A DNA stretch of 64,000 nucleotides. It comes from Epiperipatus broadwayi. Taxonomy: Eukaryota > Onychophora > Udeonychophora > Euonychophora > Peripatidae. Under the pieces are notes generated by a model, which was not told the origin of the DNA, made no database searches, and saw only the letters and a list, made by a program, of their open reading frames with translations. This document shows positions 1 to 9,803 of this stretch, one piece after another. The translations under genes were made by a program, and so were the position numbers. The stretch is from contig JAQFVV010006208.1 in the NCBI GenBank assembly GCA_028023455.1, forward strand, positions 4,634,963-4,698,962, read 5' to 3'. Numbering within the stretch: position 1 is the stretch's first letter; the number at the start of each line of letters is the position of its first letter.

Positions 1-40
1 GTTGGTGAAGCTGTAACCTCTGCTACTGTAAAATGCAAAG
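1..40 (+). CDS. sls: Kettin/titin-like gene, 3' end of an Ig C-terminal-half exon (partial)
   Basis: The first 40 bases read VGEAVTSATVKCK plus one base, the G-strand end of an Ig domain of the same type as the seven downstream. A GT donor follows at 41-42. The last codon is left at phase 1, and joining to the exon at 5460 makes a glycine, as expected for this gene. The 5' part of the exon lies before the window. Family identity rests on the downstream exons; this fragment alone is too short to prove it. Confidence 0.85.
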
Positions 41-297
41 GTATTTTGATATTTTTAGAATTATAGTTTTTTATTATGTAAGATGGAAAATAAATTAATG
101 TTTTTTTATGGTTATAGAAAATATATTAAAGAGACCCTAATTGATATATCAGCGAGTAACTTATTTTAACATTGTTTTACAAGATTTCTTATTAAAGGTC
201 AACAAGAATAATTAGTGATGATAAATTATACATTCAAAAATTAGCTCAAAAAATACTTTAAATCCATTATTAGCTGTTTTGTTATGAATATAGTATT

Positions 298-613
298 TAA
301 CAATATATCTTTTTAAAATAATTACAGTCTTCTTACACCTTTTAAGCAAAAATATTATTATAATTATAGTTTCAACTGTTCCTCACAGTCTTCTTCCAAT
401 CTCATTCTATTTCTCTACTTTCCCCTTTCCACCATTTTATTTTACTTTATTTTATTTTACTTTATTTATTTATTTTTTATTTTTTTAAAAGTAGAGAAAT
501 AGAATGAGATCTGAAGAAGACTGTGAGGAACAGTCGAAACTGTAATTATAATAATAAATATTTTTGCTTAAAAGGTGTAAGAAGATTGTAATTATTTTAA
601 AAAGATATATTGT
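298..613. repeat. Family D palindrome with hammerhead-like cores
   Basis: About 115-bp arms (298-414 and 491-613) are inverted copies around an AT-rich spacer. The right arm carries CTGAAGA (511-517), a GACTG/CAGTC stem and GAAA (536-539) on the plus strand; the left arm carries the mirror core on the minus strand. The cores point outward. This is the same family as 14336-14660, 15040-15150, 31690-32220, 42330-42550 and 45440-45650. Confidence 0.75.
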
Positions 614-1555
614 TGTATATGAAGAAGCAAAATTAAGGGAGAGAAAGAAGTGTTTAAAGAATTATATAAGAATATAGTATTTGTTTTTTATTTATTTTAT
701 GTTTGATACTCCCTTTAAAATTAGATATAATACAAGTTAAATGTCGATGTGTTATTTTTTAAAAAACTGTAGTTAAGATCTAATATTTATCTAGACAAAA
801 AAATAAAATGAAAAGGTATACCACTTGATTAATGCTATAAGGGTAGGAAATCTCGAATAGGGAACATTTGCACTATATTCCATGTAATTTTGTTTTCACA
901 GAGAGACTCCTCGAGTAACCCAAGTGAAGCAGGACATTTGATTTGTAGCCAATAATAGATAGACATCCATTTACCGACCAATACTTCATAGCTGATTGAT
1001 ATGGTTATGAATTGATTTTGAAAGAAAAATTATGCTTGGTATTTTAAAAAAATGTAAAGTTTTACTTAGGGCAGACTTAAAATCCATAGTATTATTCACT
1101 TGAAGACACATAAACTATCCATAAGGCATTTTTTATCTCCTGGAATATCATATAAAAAAAGGCCATTCTAATGTTTTATTTGAGAATTGCTTTCTTAAAA
1201 TAAAAAACTTTTTAAATCAGATTTTTATTTTATATCCTTCTCCTGTGAATGAAATAATCATAATAAGTCTTCACCCAAAATAAACTTTTAATAATACATT
1301 GTTGATTGTTTTTTTTTTTTTTTTTTAATGTTATTCAAGCAATTTTAATTGTTTTTGGCAATCAATCTCAGACTGTAAAAACAAAAACAAAACTGTGACA
1401 TATTTTAGACACAAAATACTTATTTTTAATTTTATGTATACAGTTATATGTGAGCTATTCAGAATGTACATAAAAAATTAAAAACAATAATTTATATCTA
1501 AAATATGTTTTTTATATATATATTATTTATATACAAGTATATTGTCTGTACTGAA

Positions 1556-1850
1556 TTTAATATAATTAGAAGGAATTTGAACTCAAACTTTCAAACTCCC
1601 TACAGTTTTCCACTTCATCTTATAGAACTAATACATATGACCACATACATATGAAAAAAATAAATGATATCCAATATACATATTTCATAGTGATGAATGC
1701 TGGTTCAGCACAATATACGTATATTGGAGATCATTTATCTTTTTCACATGTATGTGGTCATGTGTATGGTTGTACAAAATGGAGTGGAATAACTGTAGGG
1801 AGCTTGAAAATATGATTCAAATTTCTTCTAATTATATGTATATTATTAGA
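1556..1850. repeat. Family A inverted pair, degenerate hammerhead
   Basis: The left arm opens with AATTTGAACTC, the reverse complement of a tRNA-type box B. The right arm ends with TTCAAATTTCTTCTAATTA, so the two box B ends face outward. At the centre (1690-1735) the plus strand has TGATGA, a TGCTGGTTCAGCA hairpin and the self-complementary TATACGTATA before TTGG. The GAAA box is changed (CACAATA), so the ribozyme is probably inactive. Confidence 0.7.
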
Positions 1851-3728
1851 GGATGGTTATCTAAAACAATCGAAACATTATGAATAATAATGAAAAGCAT
1901 ATATCATGGGACTGTCACATCCATTATATTGGTTGATGTATCTATCTGTTATCCAAAAAAATAGTGGCCAGAGATAAAAATTTGTAAACAGAGAATGAAA
2001 TTTTAAACTTTATAGTTGACATTTAAACTGCTTGGTGGTGAAATCTATTTATTTGAAATTATTATTTATTTAGAAGTAACAGGATTAATGAAAAAATGGA
2101 GGGAAAAAACTTAGAAAGTGTAAAATAAAAGGGAAAGCATGTACGGATTATAAAGAGGCTGTTATGAAGCATTTTAAAAAAAATATTAATATGATAGCTA
2201 TTTATAAAGAAAAAAGAAATAATTAGAACAGAATTAAGACAGAAATGATGCTAACTTAATAAAAAGTTAATGGGGAGAAAATTAACAATGCAGGAAGGGA
2301 GGGTTATAATGTGATAATTTTAAACATCTCTTCATTACTGATAATAGAATTAGCTTTTACTTTCATTTGTCCTTTTTTCTAATCTGTAACAAGATAACCA
2401 ATATCATTCTTAATGCATCTTTATAAGGATTTTTAATGTTACACAAAATGGAAGCCAAATATGGCTGCCACTGCAATGAACTAGCACAAAAAATATATTT
2501 GTCTTATATTTTTTGTTTCGTTACCTTAAACTTAATTACCCTGTCTTCAAAAGGAAAAAAAGAGCACTGTAAACATTATTGTTATGACTCAACTTACCTT
2601 CAAATAATGGACTTGTCCAGATTCAGCATTCATCACTATGACCAATGAATGATGGGTAGATAAAATTAGCCAATAACAGAAATAGCTCAATAAATAAAAA
2701 TGCTCAGTGAATCCATATACTTTCATTAAAGATTGGGACCGAGCTATAAAATGGCAGTCTTTTTGGAGGTCAAACCAGGTGACAATGGATTATACTGGTT
2801 GCCCATATTGATTGCAAAGCAATGAGTAACATTCATGTCGAACAGGAAATTGCTAGAATTTTAAGTTGACATGAGGGTCCTGAAATCTCTTGCTTCAATA
2901 TTTGTATATTAACATTGTAATTGAAGCATTAATATCAATTCACTTTAATAAAATATTTAACCAAATCATATCAATGTGTGTTTATTACAATTATATAAAC
3001 ATGTCAGAGTTGGTGAAGTTTAAAAAAAAAATTTCTTTCCCTATGACTGGAAAAAAGTTTTAAAATGGCTAAAATTGACTAGATAGAGGAGATCATTTCA
3101 GGCTATCTGGAAAATTGGCCAACTTACATGGATAGAGTACTTTTCTATCTGCACGCAAACCAAATTTAAAAAACCTGAGTTAAAATTAGCGACTTTATTA
3201 AGATTTATGGTGCACAAATATATGAAAGCTTGTGTTCACAAGTGGCACAATTTTTCCAAAGCATTCTGACCTAACCCATCAATGATAAGACAAGGATATC
3301 ATTTCATTCCCCGTATTCAAGGTGAGGTGTAGAAAACAAGAGATTGATTACTGTAATTCTGTATATAATTGATAAATATATTGCACCACAATTGATTGCT
3401 GATTAGGTTATTGTGTTTTGTAAGCATATCATTGATTTATATTATATTTACTATCTATAGGTTACCAAGTTTAAAACTGTATCCAAAATGAGATGTAGCC
3501 TAGCTTAAAAATTGTGATCATGTAAACAATTTACAATATTTTTGATTACAGCAATGTTGATAATTATATGTGTTATTAATGTAAATTAATACACTGTACA
3601 GGCTTACACACACCTGCACATATATAATGTAATATGTAAGGGATTAAACTCAGACTTTCACACGGCCCTCAGCTCTCCATGCCATCTCATATTGCTGACC
3701 CACCTGATCATACACATGTTGAAAAGAT

Positions 3729-3790
3729 AAATAATCATCAATATATGTATTTCATGCTAAACCAGCAATCATCAGTTGGTCCAGATTACT
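3729..3790 (-). ncRNA. Family A hammerhead ribozyme motif (left arm)
   Basis: Read on the minus strand: stem I strand AGTAATC (3784-3790) and ACCAA (3776-3780), CTGATGA (3769-3775), a TGCT/AGCA stem II, GAAA (3750-3753), self-complementary ATACATAT, then A17 with predicted cleavage between 3742 and 3741. The 3' side TTGATGATTATT re-pairs with stem I apart from one mismatch. The first stem II pair (10.1-11.1) is a T-T mismatch. All catalytic-core bases are present. Activity is inferred, not shown. Confidence 0.75.
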
Positions 3791-4112
3791 ATCTCCACAC
3801 ATATATACAATCAGTGCTCAGCTTTATATTAAGATAGCCAATCTTTATTCTTTAATGGACAGGCTTCAAACTACTCCAACCCACAACTCTTCAGCCATCC
3901 ATTTCATTGAAATTCTGATGATGGAATGTTCAAAGCCCTCGTTAACAACCTTGGCATTAACGAGGGCTTTGAACATTCTATCCATTAGATTTTTAATGAA
4001 ATGGATGGCTGAAGAGTTGTGGGTTGGAGTAGTTTGAAGCCTGTCCATTAAAGTATGAAGATTGACTGTCTTAATATAAAGCTGAGCAATGGTTGTATAT
4101 ATGTGTGGAGAT

Positions 4113-4173
4113 AGTAATCTGGACCAACTGATGATTGCTGATTTAGCATGAAATACGTATATTGGTGATTATT
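4113..4173 (+). ncRNA. Family A hammerhead ribozyme motif (right arm)
   Basis: Order on the plus strand: AGTAATC (4113-4119), internal loop, ACCAA (4123-4127), CTGATGA (4128-4134), stem II with TGCT/AGCA, GAAA (4150-4153), self-complementary ATACGTAT, A17 at 4161, then TTGGT (4162-4166) and GATTATT (4167-4173). TTGGT pairs fully with ACCAA, and GATTATT pairs with AGTAATC (one G-T). This is a type I hammerhead layout with an open stem I and a very short, dimer-capable stem III. Stem II starts with a T-T mismatch. It is sense to the muscle gene. Confidence 0.8.
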
Positions 4174-4904
4174 TATATTTTCAACATGTGTATGATCAGG
4201 TGGGTCAGCAATATGAGATGGCATGGAGAACTGAGGGTCGTGTGAAATGTCTGAGTTCGAGTCCCTTATTTGTGTTATTAATGCTATATGTGGTGACAGT
4301 AATTACTCAACTGATAATGGTAGAATGTAATGCTTTACTGTTTGATGATGATAATGATATTCGAAGCTTGTTGTTCATATTTATCTCCAAGGACGAGCTC
4401 ATATATGAAAATGGATTCTATTGTGAATGTTTGAGAATATCATTGACTGCTTTAATGTGAAGTTGATCAGAGAATTGGTTAACAAAATGAGTAGCCATGT
4501 TAAATTTAAGCTTTAGAAATAATTTGTTGAAACTAGATTATAATAAGTCAATTTCAATCTTTAGAAGATCTAACTTATATCCAAATTGATGTACTATTAA
4601 ATAAAAACCTTTTTAAAATAAAGTTTCTTTATTGGAGAGCATGAATCATCTGTTTTTTAATTTAAAATCACTTCTGTATAAGCATTGAGCAATCAGAGGG
4701 CACTACTAGGTAGCAGCACAATCTAGAGATGCATCTGAACATCAATCACTAAGTATGTTCAGGCTGATTTGCTCAGAATTAATATCTATCTAATTTGATT
4801 TTTTGCTGGTACAAATTGTTCTTTTGTCCTATATCTATTTAGTAACCATATTTTAATATTTGATTGAATACAAGTATAATTTATCCACTTGGAGTTTAGA
4901 TCTA

Positions 4905-5115
4905 ACCAGAAGGGTCTTGAACTCAGAATTTCAAGCCCCCTCAGCTATCTGTTCTATCTCATACAACCAATACACATATCTTACACATGTGAAAAAGATA
5001 GATGATCTCCAATATTCGTATTTCGTGCTGAATCAGCACTTGCCAGTTGGTTCAGCTCATCATCTTTCACACATGTATGTATTGGTTCAGAAATTTCAAA
5101 CATCCCAAGGTTGTA
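4905..5115 (-). repeat. Family A single copy with lost ribozyme core
   Basis: It begins with the box-B mirror AAGGGTCTTGAACTC. On the minus strand it keeps stem I (ACCAA), a perfect GTGCTGATTCAGCAC stem II, GAAA and ATACGAAT, but CTGATGA has become CTGGCAA, so cleavage is not expected. The close match elsewhere shows the stems were kept while the core decayed. Confidence 0.7.
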
Positions 5116-5459
5116 AAAAGCTAGGCTAACTGCTTGTTTAATTATATAGGTTTAGTACTAGATAATTGGGTGCATATTTTAGTTTCCTCATTACAAGGTA
5201 ACTGCATATGGGTTTGTTCTTTTGATAAAAGGATTTATTAAAACAAAATTAAAGGATAGCACATTGTATTAGTTAATTTTTTTATAATTCTGTAACCCAG
5301 CTATATACATATAACTGATTAAATTATATATTAATTGTTAATTTAAATATATCAGTGATGAAAACGGACCAATTTCTTTTTGCTTTTAATATTCTACAAG
5401 TAGTTTCTAAAATCAAGTTTTAGATTGTTTCTTTTTAATAAAGACATTTTTTTTATTAG

Positions 5460-5717
5460 GTAAAAGAAGCATTATTCTTGAAACTCAACACCCAGAAGGT
5501 TTAGAAAAAATAATAGAACTTGAAGATAGTGCTCGTCTGAAGCACGAATATTACGTACCTGAACCAGAATTTGACAAACCTATTTTTATTACTCATCTAA
5601 ATAATCAAGATAATTTACAGGAAGGAAACAATGCTCATTTTGAATGCCGTGTTGAACCAGCCAAAGATGCAACACTTAAAGTAGAATGGTTTATAAATGG
5701 AAAGCCTTTACCAGCAG
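5460..5717 (+). CDS. sls: Kettin/titin-like exon: linker plus first half of Ig domain 1
   Basis: Acceptor ...TTATTAG at 5459; donor GGTAAAT after 5717; 258 nt, phase 1 at both ends. It opens with KRSII-E-TQHPEG, the recurring linker motif of this gene, then an acidic linker of about 38 residues, and enters the Ig fold at KPIFITHL. The B-strand cysteine (HFECRV) and the core tryptophan (VEWF) are present, ending at NGKPLPA. Kettin Ig domains with such linkers line the sarcomeric thin filament near the Z-disc; that role is taken from the family. It pairs with the exon at 6276. Confidence 0.92.
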
Positions 5718-6275
5718 GTAAATCTTACTTTGTGTGTATGTGTGTTTATATATATATATATTGCAAAATGTAATTTTAATCATTCAACCATTTATTAATT
5801 AAAAAAAATATTCATTGAAAAAATACTCAGAATCTATACAAAGGAATTGTGATCCTTTTCTGTAAAGAAAAAATTAAATGATCTATAAAATATACAAATT
5901 AAAAAAGATAATATACATATAATGTTTGAAAGTTTGTAACGGTGGCATTTGACTTGTAATTACATTTCTAACCATTTCTATGGTATAGTATTAATTGTTA
6001 AATATCTTTTAGAAAAATTATGCTCTTAGTCTTGCATTGGTGGGCGAGAGGTCAGTGCGACTGCCTTGCACTAGCAGGTAGTTGCCCGGGTTGCGGGTTC
6101 GCGTCCCGGCCGATGCTATGATACTTAAAAAAAAAAATTATGCTCTTATAATACAATTTTATATGATAGCACCATTAATAACTAAATTTATTAAATATTT
6201 TGTAGTAATTAAGTTAATAAAATTATACGTAATTATTACTCTTTATGTAAAATGTTTTTGTTTTATTTTTTCTAG
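5718..6275 (+). other. Intron (558 bp) carrying a SINE
   Basis: It splits Ig domain 1. A (TA)n run lies near 5747-5761, and a tRNA-derived SINE lies at 6029-6132. The remainder is AT-rich with nothing recognisable. Confidence 0.85.
6029..6132 (+). mobile_element. tRNA-derived SINE with 16-bp target-site duplications
   Basis: The body has a box A-like TGGGCGAGAGGTCAGTGC (6040-6057) and a box B GGTTCGCGTCC (6096-6106), ending in GATACTT plus an A-run. Direct repeats AAAAATTATGCTCTTA flank it at 6013-6028 and 6133-6148, the mark of L1/RTE-type target-primed integration. The spacing and the GGGCGAGAGGT box suggest a class II tRNA (Leu/Ser-like) ancestor. It is more GC-rich than its surroundings, so probably a fairly recent insertion. 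Confidence 0.88.
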
Positions 6276-6419
6276 CTTCCCGTTTCAATGTGATTTATGA
6301 TTTTGGTTATGTTGCTCTTGATATTACTCATGTTTATGCCGAAGATTCTGGAGTGTATATGGTAAAAGCATCTAATAGTAAAGGAGAAGCTATGACTACT
6401 GGAACACTCAAATGCATAA
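6276..6419 (+). CDS. sls: Kettin/titin-like exon: second half of Ig domain 1
   Basis: Acceptor TTTCTAG at 6275, donor GTAAGA at 6420; 144 nt, phase 1-1. It encodes SRFNVIYDFGYVALDIT, the E-F turn YAEDSGVY and the G-strand GTLKCI. The F-strand cysteine expected after DSGVY is valine (DSGVYMVKA), while the B-strand partner in the previous exon is kept, so this domain cannot form the usual core disulfide. The frame is open and the splice sites fit, so it reads as functional. Confidence 0.92.
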
Positions 6420-6580
6420 GTAAGATGTTATATAATACCTTTTTTATAGTAATCAATGGGTTTAATACTGCATCAGTCATGTCTACTTTAAAAATTGTAT
6501 TCACAATTAAAATAATGAATCAGTTTGTAATGATTAAAAATAAACTTTTTTAAAAAATAAAAAACAGTTTATAATCTTTA

Positions 6581-7094
6581 GTGATGTAGAATATATACGT
6601 ATTAAAATGAAGATATACATGGTTAAAATATATGAATAAAATTTTGTGCTTTTCTGTTTATATATAGTTGTATGGCATTGATGTTTCAGTTAGATCTCAT
6701 CTGCCATCATCTGATTAGATCAGGGTGGTCAAACAGCAGCCCCTAAGAGTTTTTATGCAGTCCGGCAAGTCAATTAGAAAAATCTGCCTTGAACTGAGAT
6801 TTTCTTTCCATGCGCGACCAAAGATTCGTCTCGTATAGTGATGTAGAATATATACATATTAAAATGAAGATATACATGGATAAAATATATGAATAAAATT
6901 TTGTGCTTTTCTGTTTATATATAGTTGTATGGCATTGATGTTTCAGTTAGATCTCATCTGCCATCATCTGATTAGATCAGGGATGGGCAAACAGCAGCCC
7001 CTAAGAGTTTTTATGCAGTCCGGCAAGTCAATTAGAAAAATCTGCCTTGAACTGAGATTTTCTTTCCATGCGCGACCAAAGATTCGTCTCGTAT
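6581..7094. repeat. 257-bp tandem duplication including a hAT end
   Basis: Copy 1 (6581-6837) and copy 2 (6838-7094) both start GTGATGTAGAATATATAC and are nearly identical. Each contains the GATTAGAT target site and the first ~117 bp of the hAT element. The duplication therefore happened after the hAT insertion. Copy 1 ends abruptly inside the element, so only copy 2 is joined to the hAT 3' end. Confidence 0.88.
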
Positions 7095-7432
7095 TTTCCA
7101 CTAGGCTGGCCGCGTCAATACACATGCGCAGTGTGATATGAAGTGCAGTGCTTTTCCAGTTGATCTGGTTAATTTCAATTTTTGTCTTTGGATTAGCAAA
7201 TATATACATTTCAAACTTTAGTGAAACCATGAACCCTCCGAAAAAATGTAAAATCGGTGATGAATGTCGTGTGTTTAATGAAGAATGGACAAACAAATAT
7301 TTCTTTGGTAATACAGGGAATAAAGCAGTGTGTTTAATGTATCATGAAAAAAAGGTGCGGCACTCCGCTAATCTTCCACAAAGTGGCCCCAACCTCTGCG
7401 GCCCCCCGAGCCAAAACAATTGCCCACCTCTG
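6978..7432 (+). mobile_element. Non-autonomous hAT transposon (455 bp)
   Basis: The ends CAGGGATGGGCAA and TTGCCCACCTCTG are imperfect terminal inverted repeats, flanked by 8-bp duplications GATTAGAT at 6970-6977 and 7433-7440, diagnostic of the hAT superfamily. Inside, 7229-7350 reads MNPPKKCKIGDECRVF, then EEWTNKYFF and NKAVCLMYHE, resembling the N-terminal start of GTF2IRD2/ZBED-like hAT transposases. The catalytic region is missing, so this is an internal-deletion derivative needing a helper. Confidence 0.88.
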
Positions 7433-7910
7433 GATTAGATGGTAGATGTTATTAGAGACTGCCATAATAAGAAATTTTAATTGGTTTATCAATTGATGGG
7501 AGTTAGTATCCAGTACTACTTCTTGCTTAGAGGCATTTAAAAAGTTAAACATCTCAGCATAATTTTACATTTGTTTTTTATTACTGGGTTTTTACTCCAA
7601 GATTTGACTGAGTAGCAACCTTTACCCTTAGGGCTTAATTTTAAATTAAAAATAATAATTCATTTCAAAAAAATAGAAAAAATAAAACAACTGAAGTTAT
7701 AGAATTGTTAACTTTATTTATCATTTCAGCCTAAGCAAAATAAATGAATAAATATAAGAAGTCTAAAATGTTAGTGTATATCATACCGTGTAATGACTTC
7801 ATGTAAATTGAAATTGGCAATAAGATGAAAGAAAAATAATTTAAACTTTGTTCAAAATTAAACAATAAATAATTAGTATATCAGTTTTAATTTATAAAGC
7901 AAATATTAAA

Positions 7911-8425
7911 AAAATTGTGGTTATCGTAAAAAGACTTAAGAAACTTTGTCGATGGATAAACAAGACTTGTTACAGATGTAAAGCTAGAAGGCATTTAGCG
8001 AAAGTATGTATGAAGGCTGAAACTGTACAGAAATATTATGGTGCGGAAAATAAAAAGCTGCAGAAAAGGAAATCGAATGGCATTCATATAATTAAAAATA
8101 TGAAATCAATAGTAGAAAACAAGTTCATGACAGAACTTGAGATATGGGATACAGAAGTAGAAATGGAGCTAGATAATGGATCAGGGATCACGTTAATATC
8201 TGAAGAACTATGGTAATAAATAAGTGTAGGAAAAAATAATGCGAAAATAAAAAATACATTTATAAAGGCACAAGATGAAAGTGGGAACGAGATAGAGATT
8301 AAGGAAATAGTAGATGTATCAGTCAAATATAGAAATAGAGAGGTAAAACTTCCTTTATATATAGTGAAATCGGATATTAGTCCCATTGTAGGGTGTGAAT
8401 GGTTTGATGGCTCAGAATCAATATG
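7911..8425 (+). pseudogene. Ty3-like retrotransposon gag-protease relic
   Basis: One frame with an internal TAA (8214-8216). It has a CCHC zinc knuckle (CYRCKARRHLAKVC, CX2CX4HX4C), about 50 residues of spacer, then an aspartic-protease-like stretch MELDNGSGITLISEELW and, past the stop, LYIVKSDISPIVGCEWF, which matches the retropepsin C-terminal pattern. The protease active site reads D-N-G-S rather than D-T/S-G. No LTRs, reverse transcriptase or integrase are seen nearby, so it is a truncated old copy. Confidence 0.75.
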
Positions 8426-9289
8426 AGTGTAATTAATTTGAAAGTAATTTATGTTTGATCAGTACAAACTTGGTGGACATATATAAAATGTGATATATTG
8501 CTATATTAAATTCCTATTTAAAGAATTATAACTGTTCAAGTAATATCAATCATAATAAAATTTAGATCAATATGTGAAATATATATATATATTCTAATAT
8601 TCTCACAGGTAAATGATGACTTCATACTATTATTTTTGGGAGATTCCATGTAGTAAAAATAAAATAGCTGGCACTTCAGTACAATAACAAGTACTTTCCT
8701 TAAAGTTTCTTCTTTAGCAAATCATAAGAATGTGTGTGAGATTTAAAATCATTATTTTTTTCTTTTATTATTTTCTCCTCATACTCAAATTCTATTGGTT
8801 GAGAAGTTTTAAAACTATTTTATCCTCCAATACCTTTTTCCAAATATTGTTATTTTCTTTAATTCACACTTCGTATTTATACTCTTGAGCCTTCTAAAAA
8901 TCTCTATAGCTTCCCTTAGTAGTCACTGAACATAGTGTTCAATTTTTTCCAGAATATGTATTTTATTAAAATGATCTCATGGATAGTTAATTTTATGTGT
9001 GAATAAATGGCTGATGAATTGGATTTTTCTCTAACTGCCAAAATGTGTTCTCCTTTTCTTATATTTATTATACAATTGGTTTTCCAATGTATGAATGTGA
9101 ACAAACTCCATATGAAATTTCACCTACATTTAAAATGCAATGATGAAATAAAATTAGTAGTACTTAATATAAATTAATAATTAATATAATTAAAAATGTA
9201 CGTTTTATATAAGAAAATAATGAAAACTATAAGTTCATAAGGTATAGTGCATAGAGAAATCAAAATTTGCTTGATCTTCTTTATTTTAG

Positions 9290-9559
9290 GTAAAAGAAGC
9301 ATTTTATATGACACTCAACATCCTCGTGGTATTACTGGGATGGGGAAGATTGAAGAAGTTGAACGCTTTTATTCTAGTCAAAAAATTACAACTCCTGAAG
9401 AAGTCATTAAATATGATAAGCCATTTTTCATTGTGCCTTTGGAAGCAACGTTTTCACTTAATGAAGGTGAAAATGTCCATTTTGAGTGCAGAGTCCAACC
9501 AGCTCAGGACCCAAAACTCACTATAGAATGGTATTTTAATGGAAACCCTCTTGATGTTG
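9290..9559 (+). CDS. sls: Kettin/titin-like exon: linker plus first half of Ig domain 2
   Basis: Acceptor TTATTTTAG at 9289, donor GTAATG at 9560; 270 nt, phase 1-1. Linker of about 42 residues starting KRSILYDTQHPRG; the Ig begins at KPFFIVPL. The B-strand HFECRV cysteine and IEWYF tryptophan are present. The next exon is only 100 bp downstream. Confidence 0.92.
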
Positions 9560-9659
9560 GTAATGATATAATTTCTACTATAGTAGTTTTTTTTTATTGC
9601 TATTAAATATTTTTATTCTTTTTTTACACTGTGCATATATATATATGTTTATGTTTTAG
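9560..9659 (+). other. Short intron (100 bp) inside Ig domain 2
   Basis: GT at 9560-9561, AG at 9658-9659, with a polypyrimidine tract and a short (AT)n. One of three short introns in the window (100, 78 and 134 bp); no insertion. Confidence 0.9.
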
Positions 9660-9803
9660 GGACAAGATTTACGCTAATTCATGATTTTGGATTTGTTACC
9701 TTGAATATCACTGGCGCTTATCCAAGAGATTCTGGAATTTATACATGTAAAGCCAGAAATGATGCGGGAGAAGCATATACTACCACAACCCTGCATATCA
9801 TAT
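9660..9803 (+). CDS. sls: Kettin/titin-like exon: second half of Ig domain 2
   Basis: Acceptor ATGTTTTAG at 9659, donor GTAAGT at 9804; 144 nt, phase 1-1. It encodes TRFTLIHDFGFVTLNI, YPRDSGIYTCKA with the F-strand cysteine, and the G strand TTTTLHII. The usual final cysteine (as in TLKC) is replaced by isoleucine here. Confidence 0.93.

Larger units (their letters stand above)
3635..4270. repeat. Family A full-length inverted dimer (about 310-bp arms)
   Basis: Near-perfect palindrome centred at about 3951 with an 11-bp loop. Each arm runs from a TTAACGAGGGCTTTGAACA core outward through a hammerhead motif to a box-B-like end (GAGTTCGAGTCCC at 4253-4265 on the right; a mutated mirror at about 3640 on the left). 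The two arms give almost identical 60-residue open frames on opposite strands; these are an effect of the symmetry, not genes. Confidence 0.85.
41..5459 (+). other. Intron (5.4 kb) with palindromic and hammerhead repeats
   Basis: Phase-1 intron with GT at 41 and AG at 5458-5459. It holds a family D palindrome (298-613), a family A inverted pair (1556-1850), a large family A palindrome (3635-4270) and a single family A copy (4905-5115). The stretches 614-1555, 1851-3634, 4271-4904 and 5116-5459 are AT-rich; I see no gene or named repeat in them beyond short A/T runs. Confidence 0.8.
6420..9289 (+). other. Intron (2.9 kb) with hAT element and Ty3-like relic
   Basis: It contains a 257-bp tandem duplication (6581-7094) that includes the 5' end of a hAT element, the element itself (6978-7432) and a gag/protease relic (7911-8425). 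From 7441-7910 and 8426-9289 I see only AT-rich sequence with a short (AT)n at 8580-8592. Confidence 0.8.

Noticed and set aside
2436-2648. 70-residue open frame
   Set aside because: AT-rich random frame in an intron, no motif and no splice-compatible signals.
3855-4048. Two almost identical 60-residue open frames on opposite strands
   Set aside because: They are the same sequence read from the two arms of the family A palindrome; no start context, family or codon pattern supports a protein.
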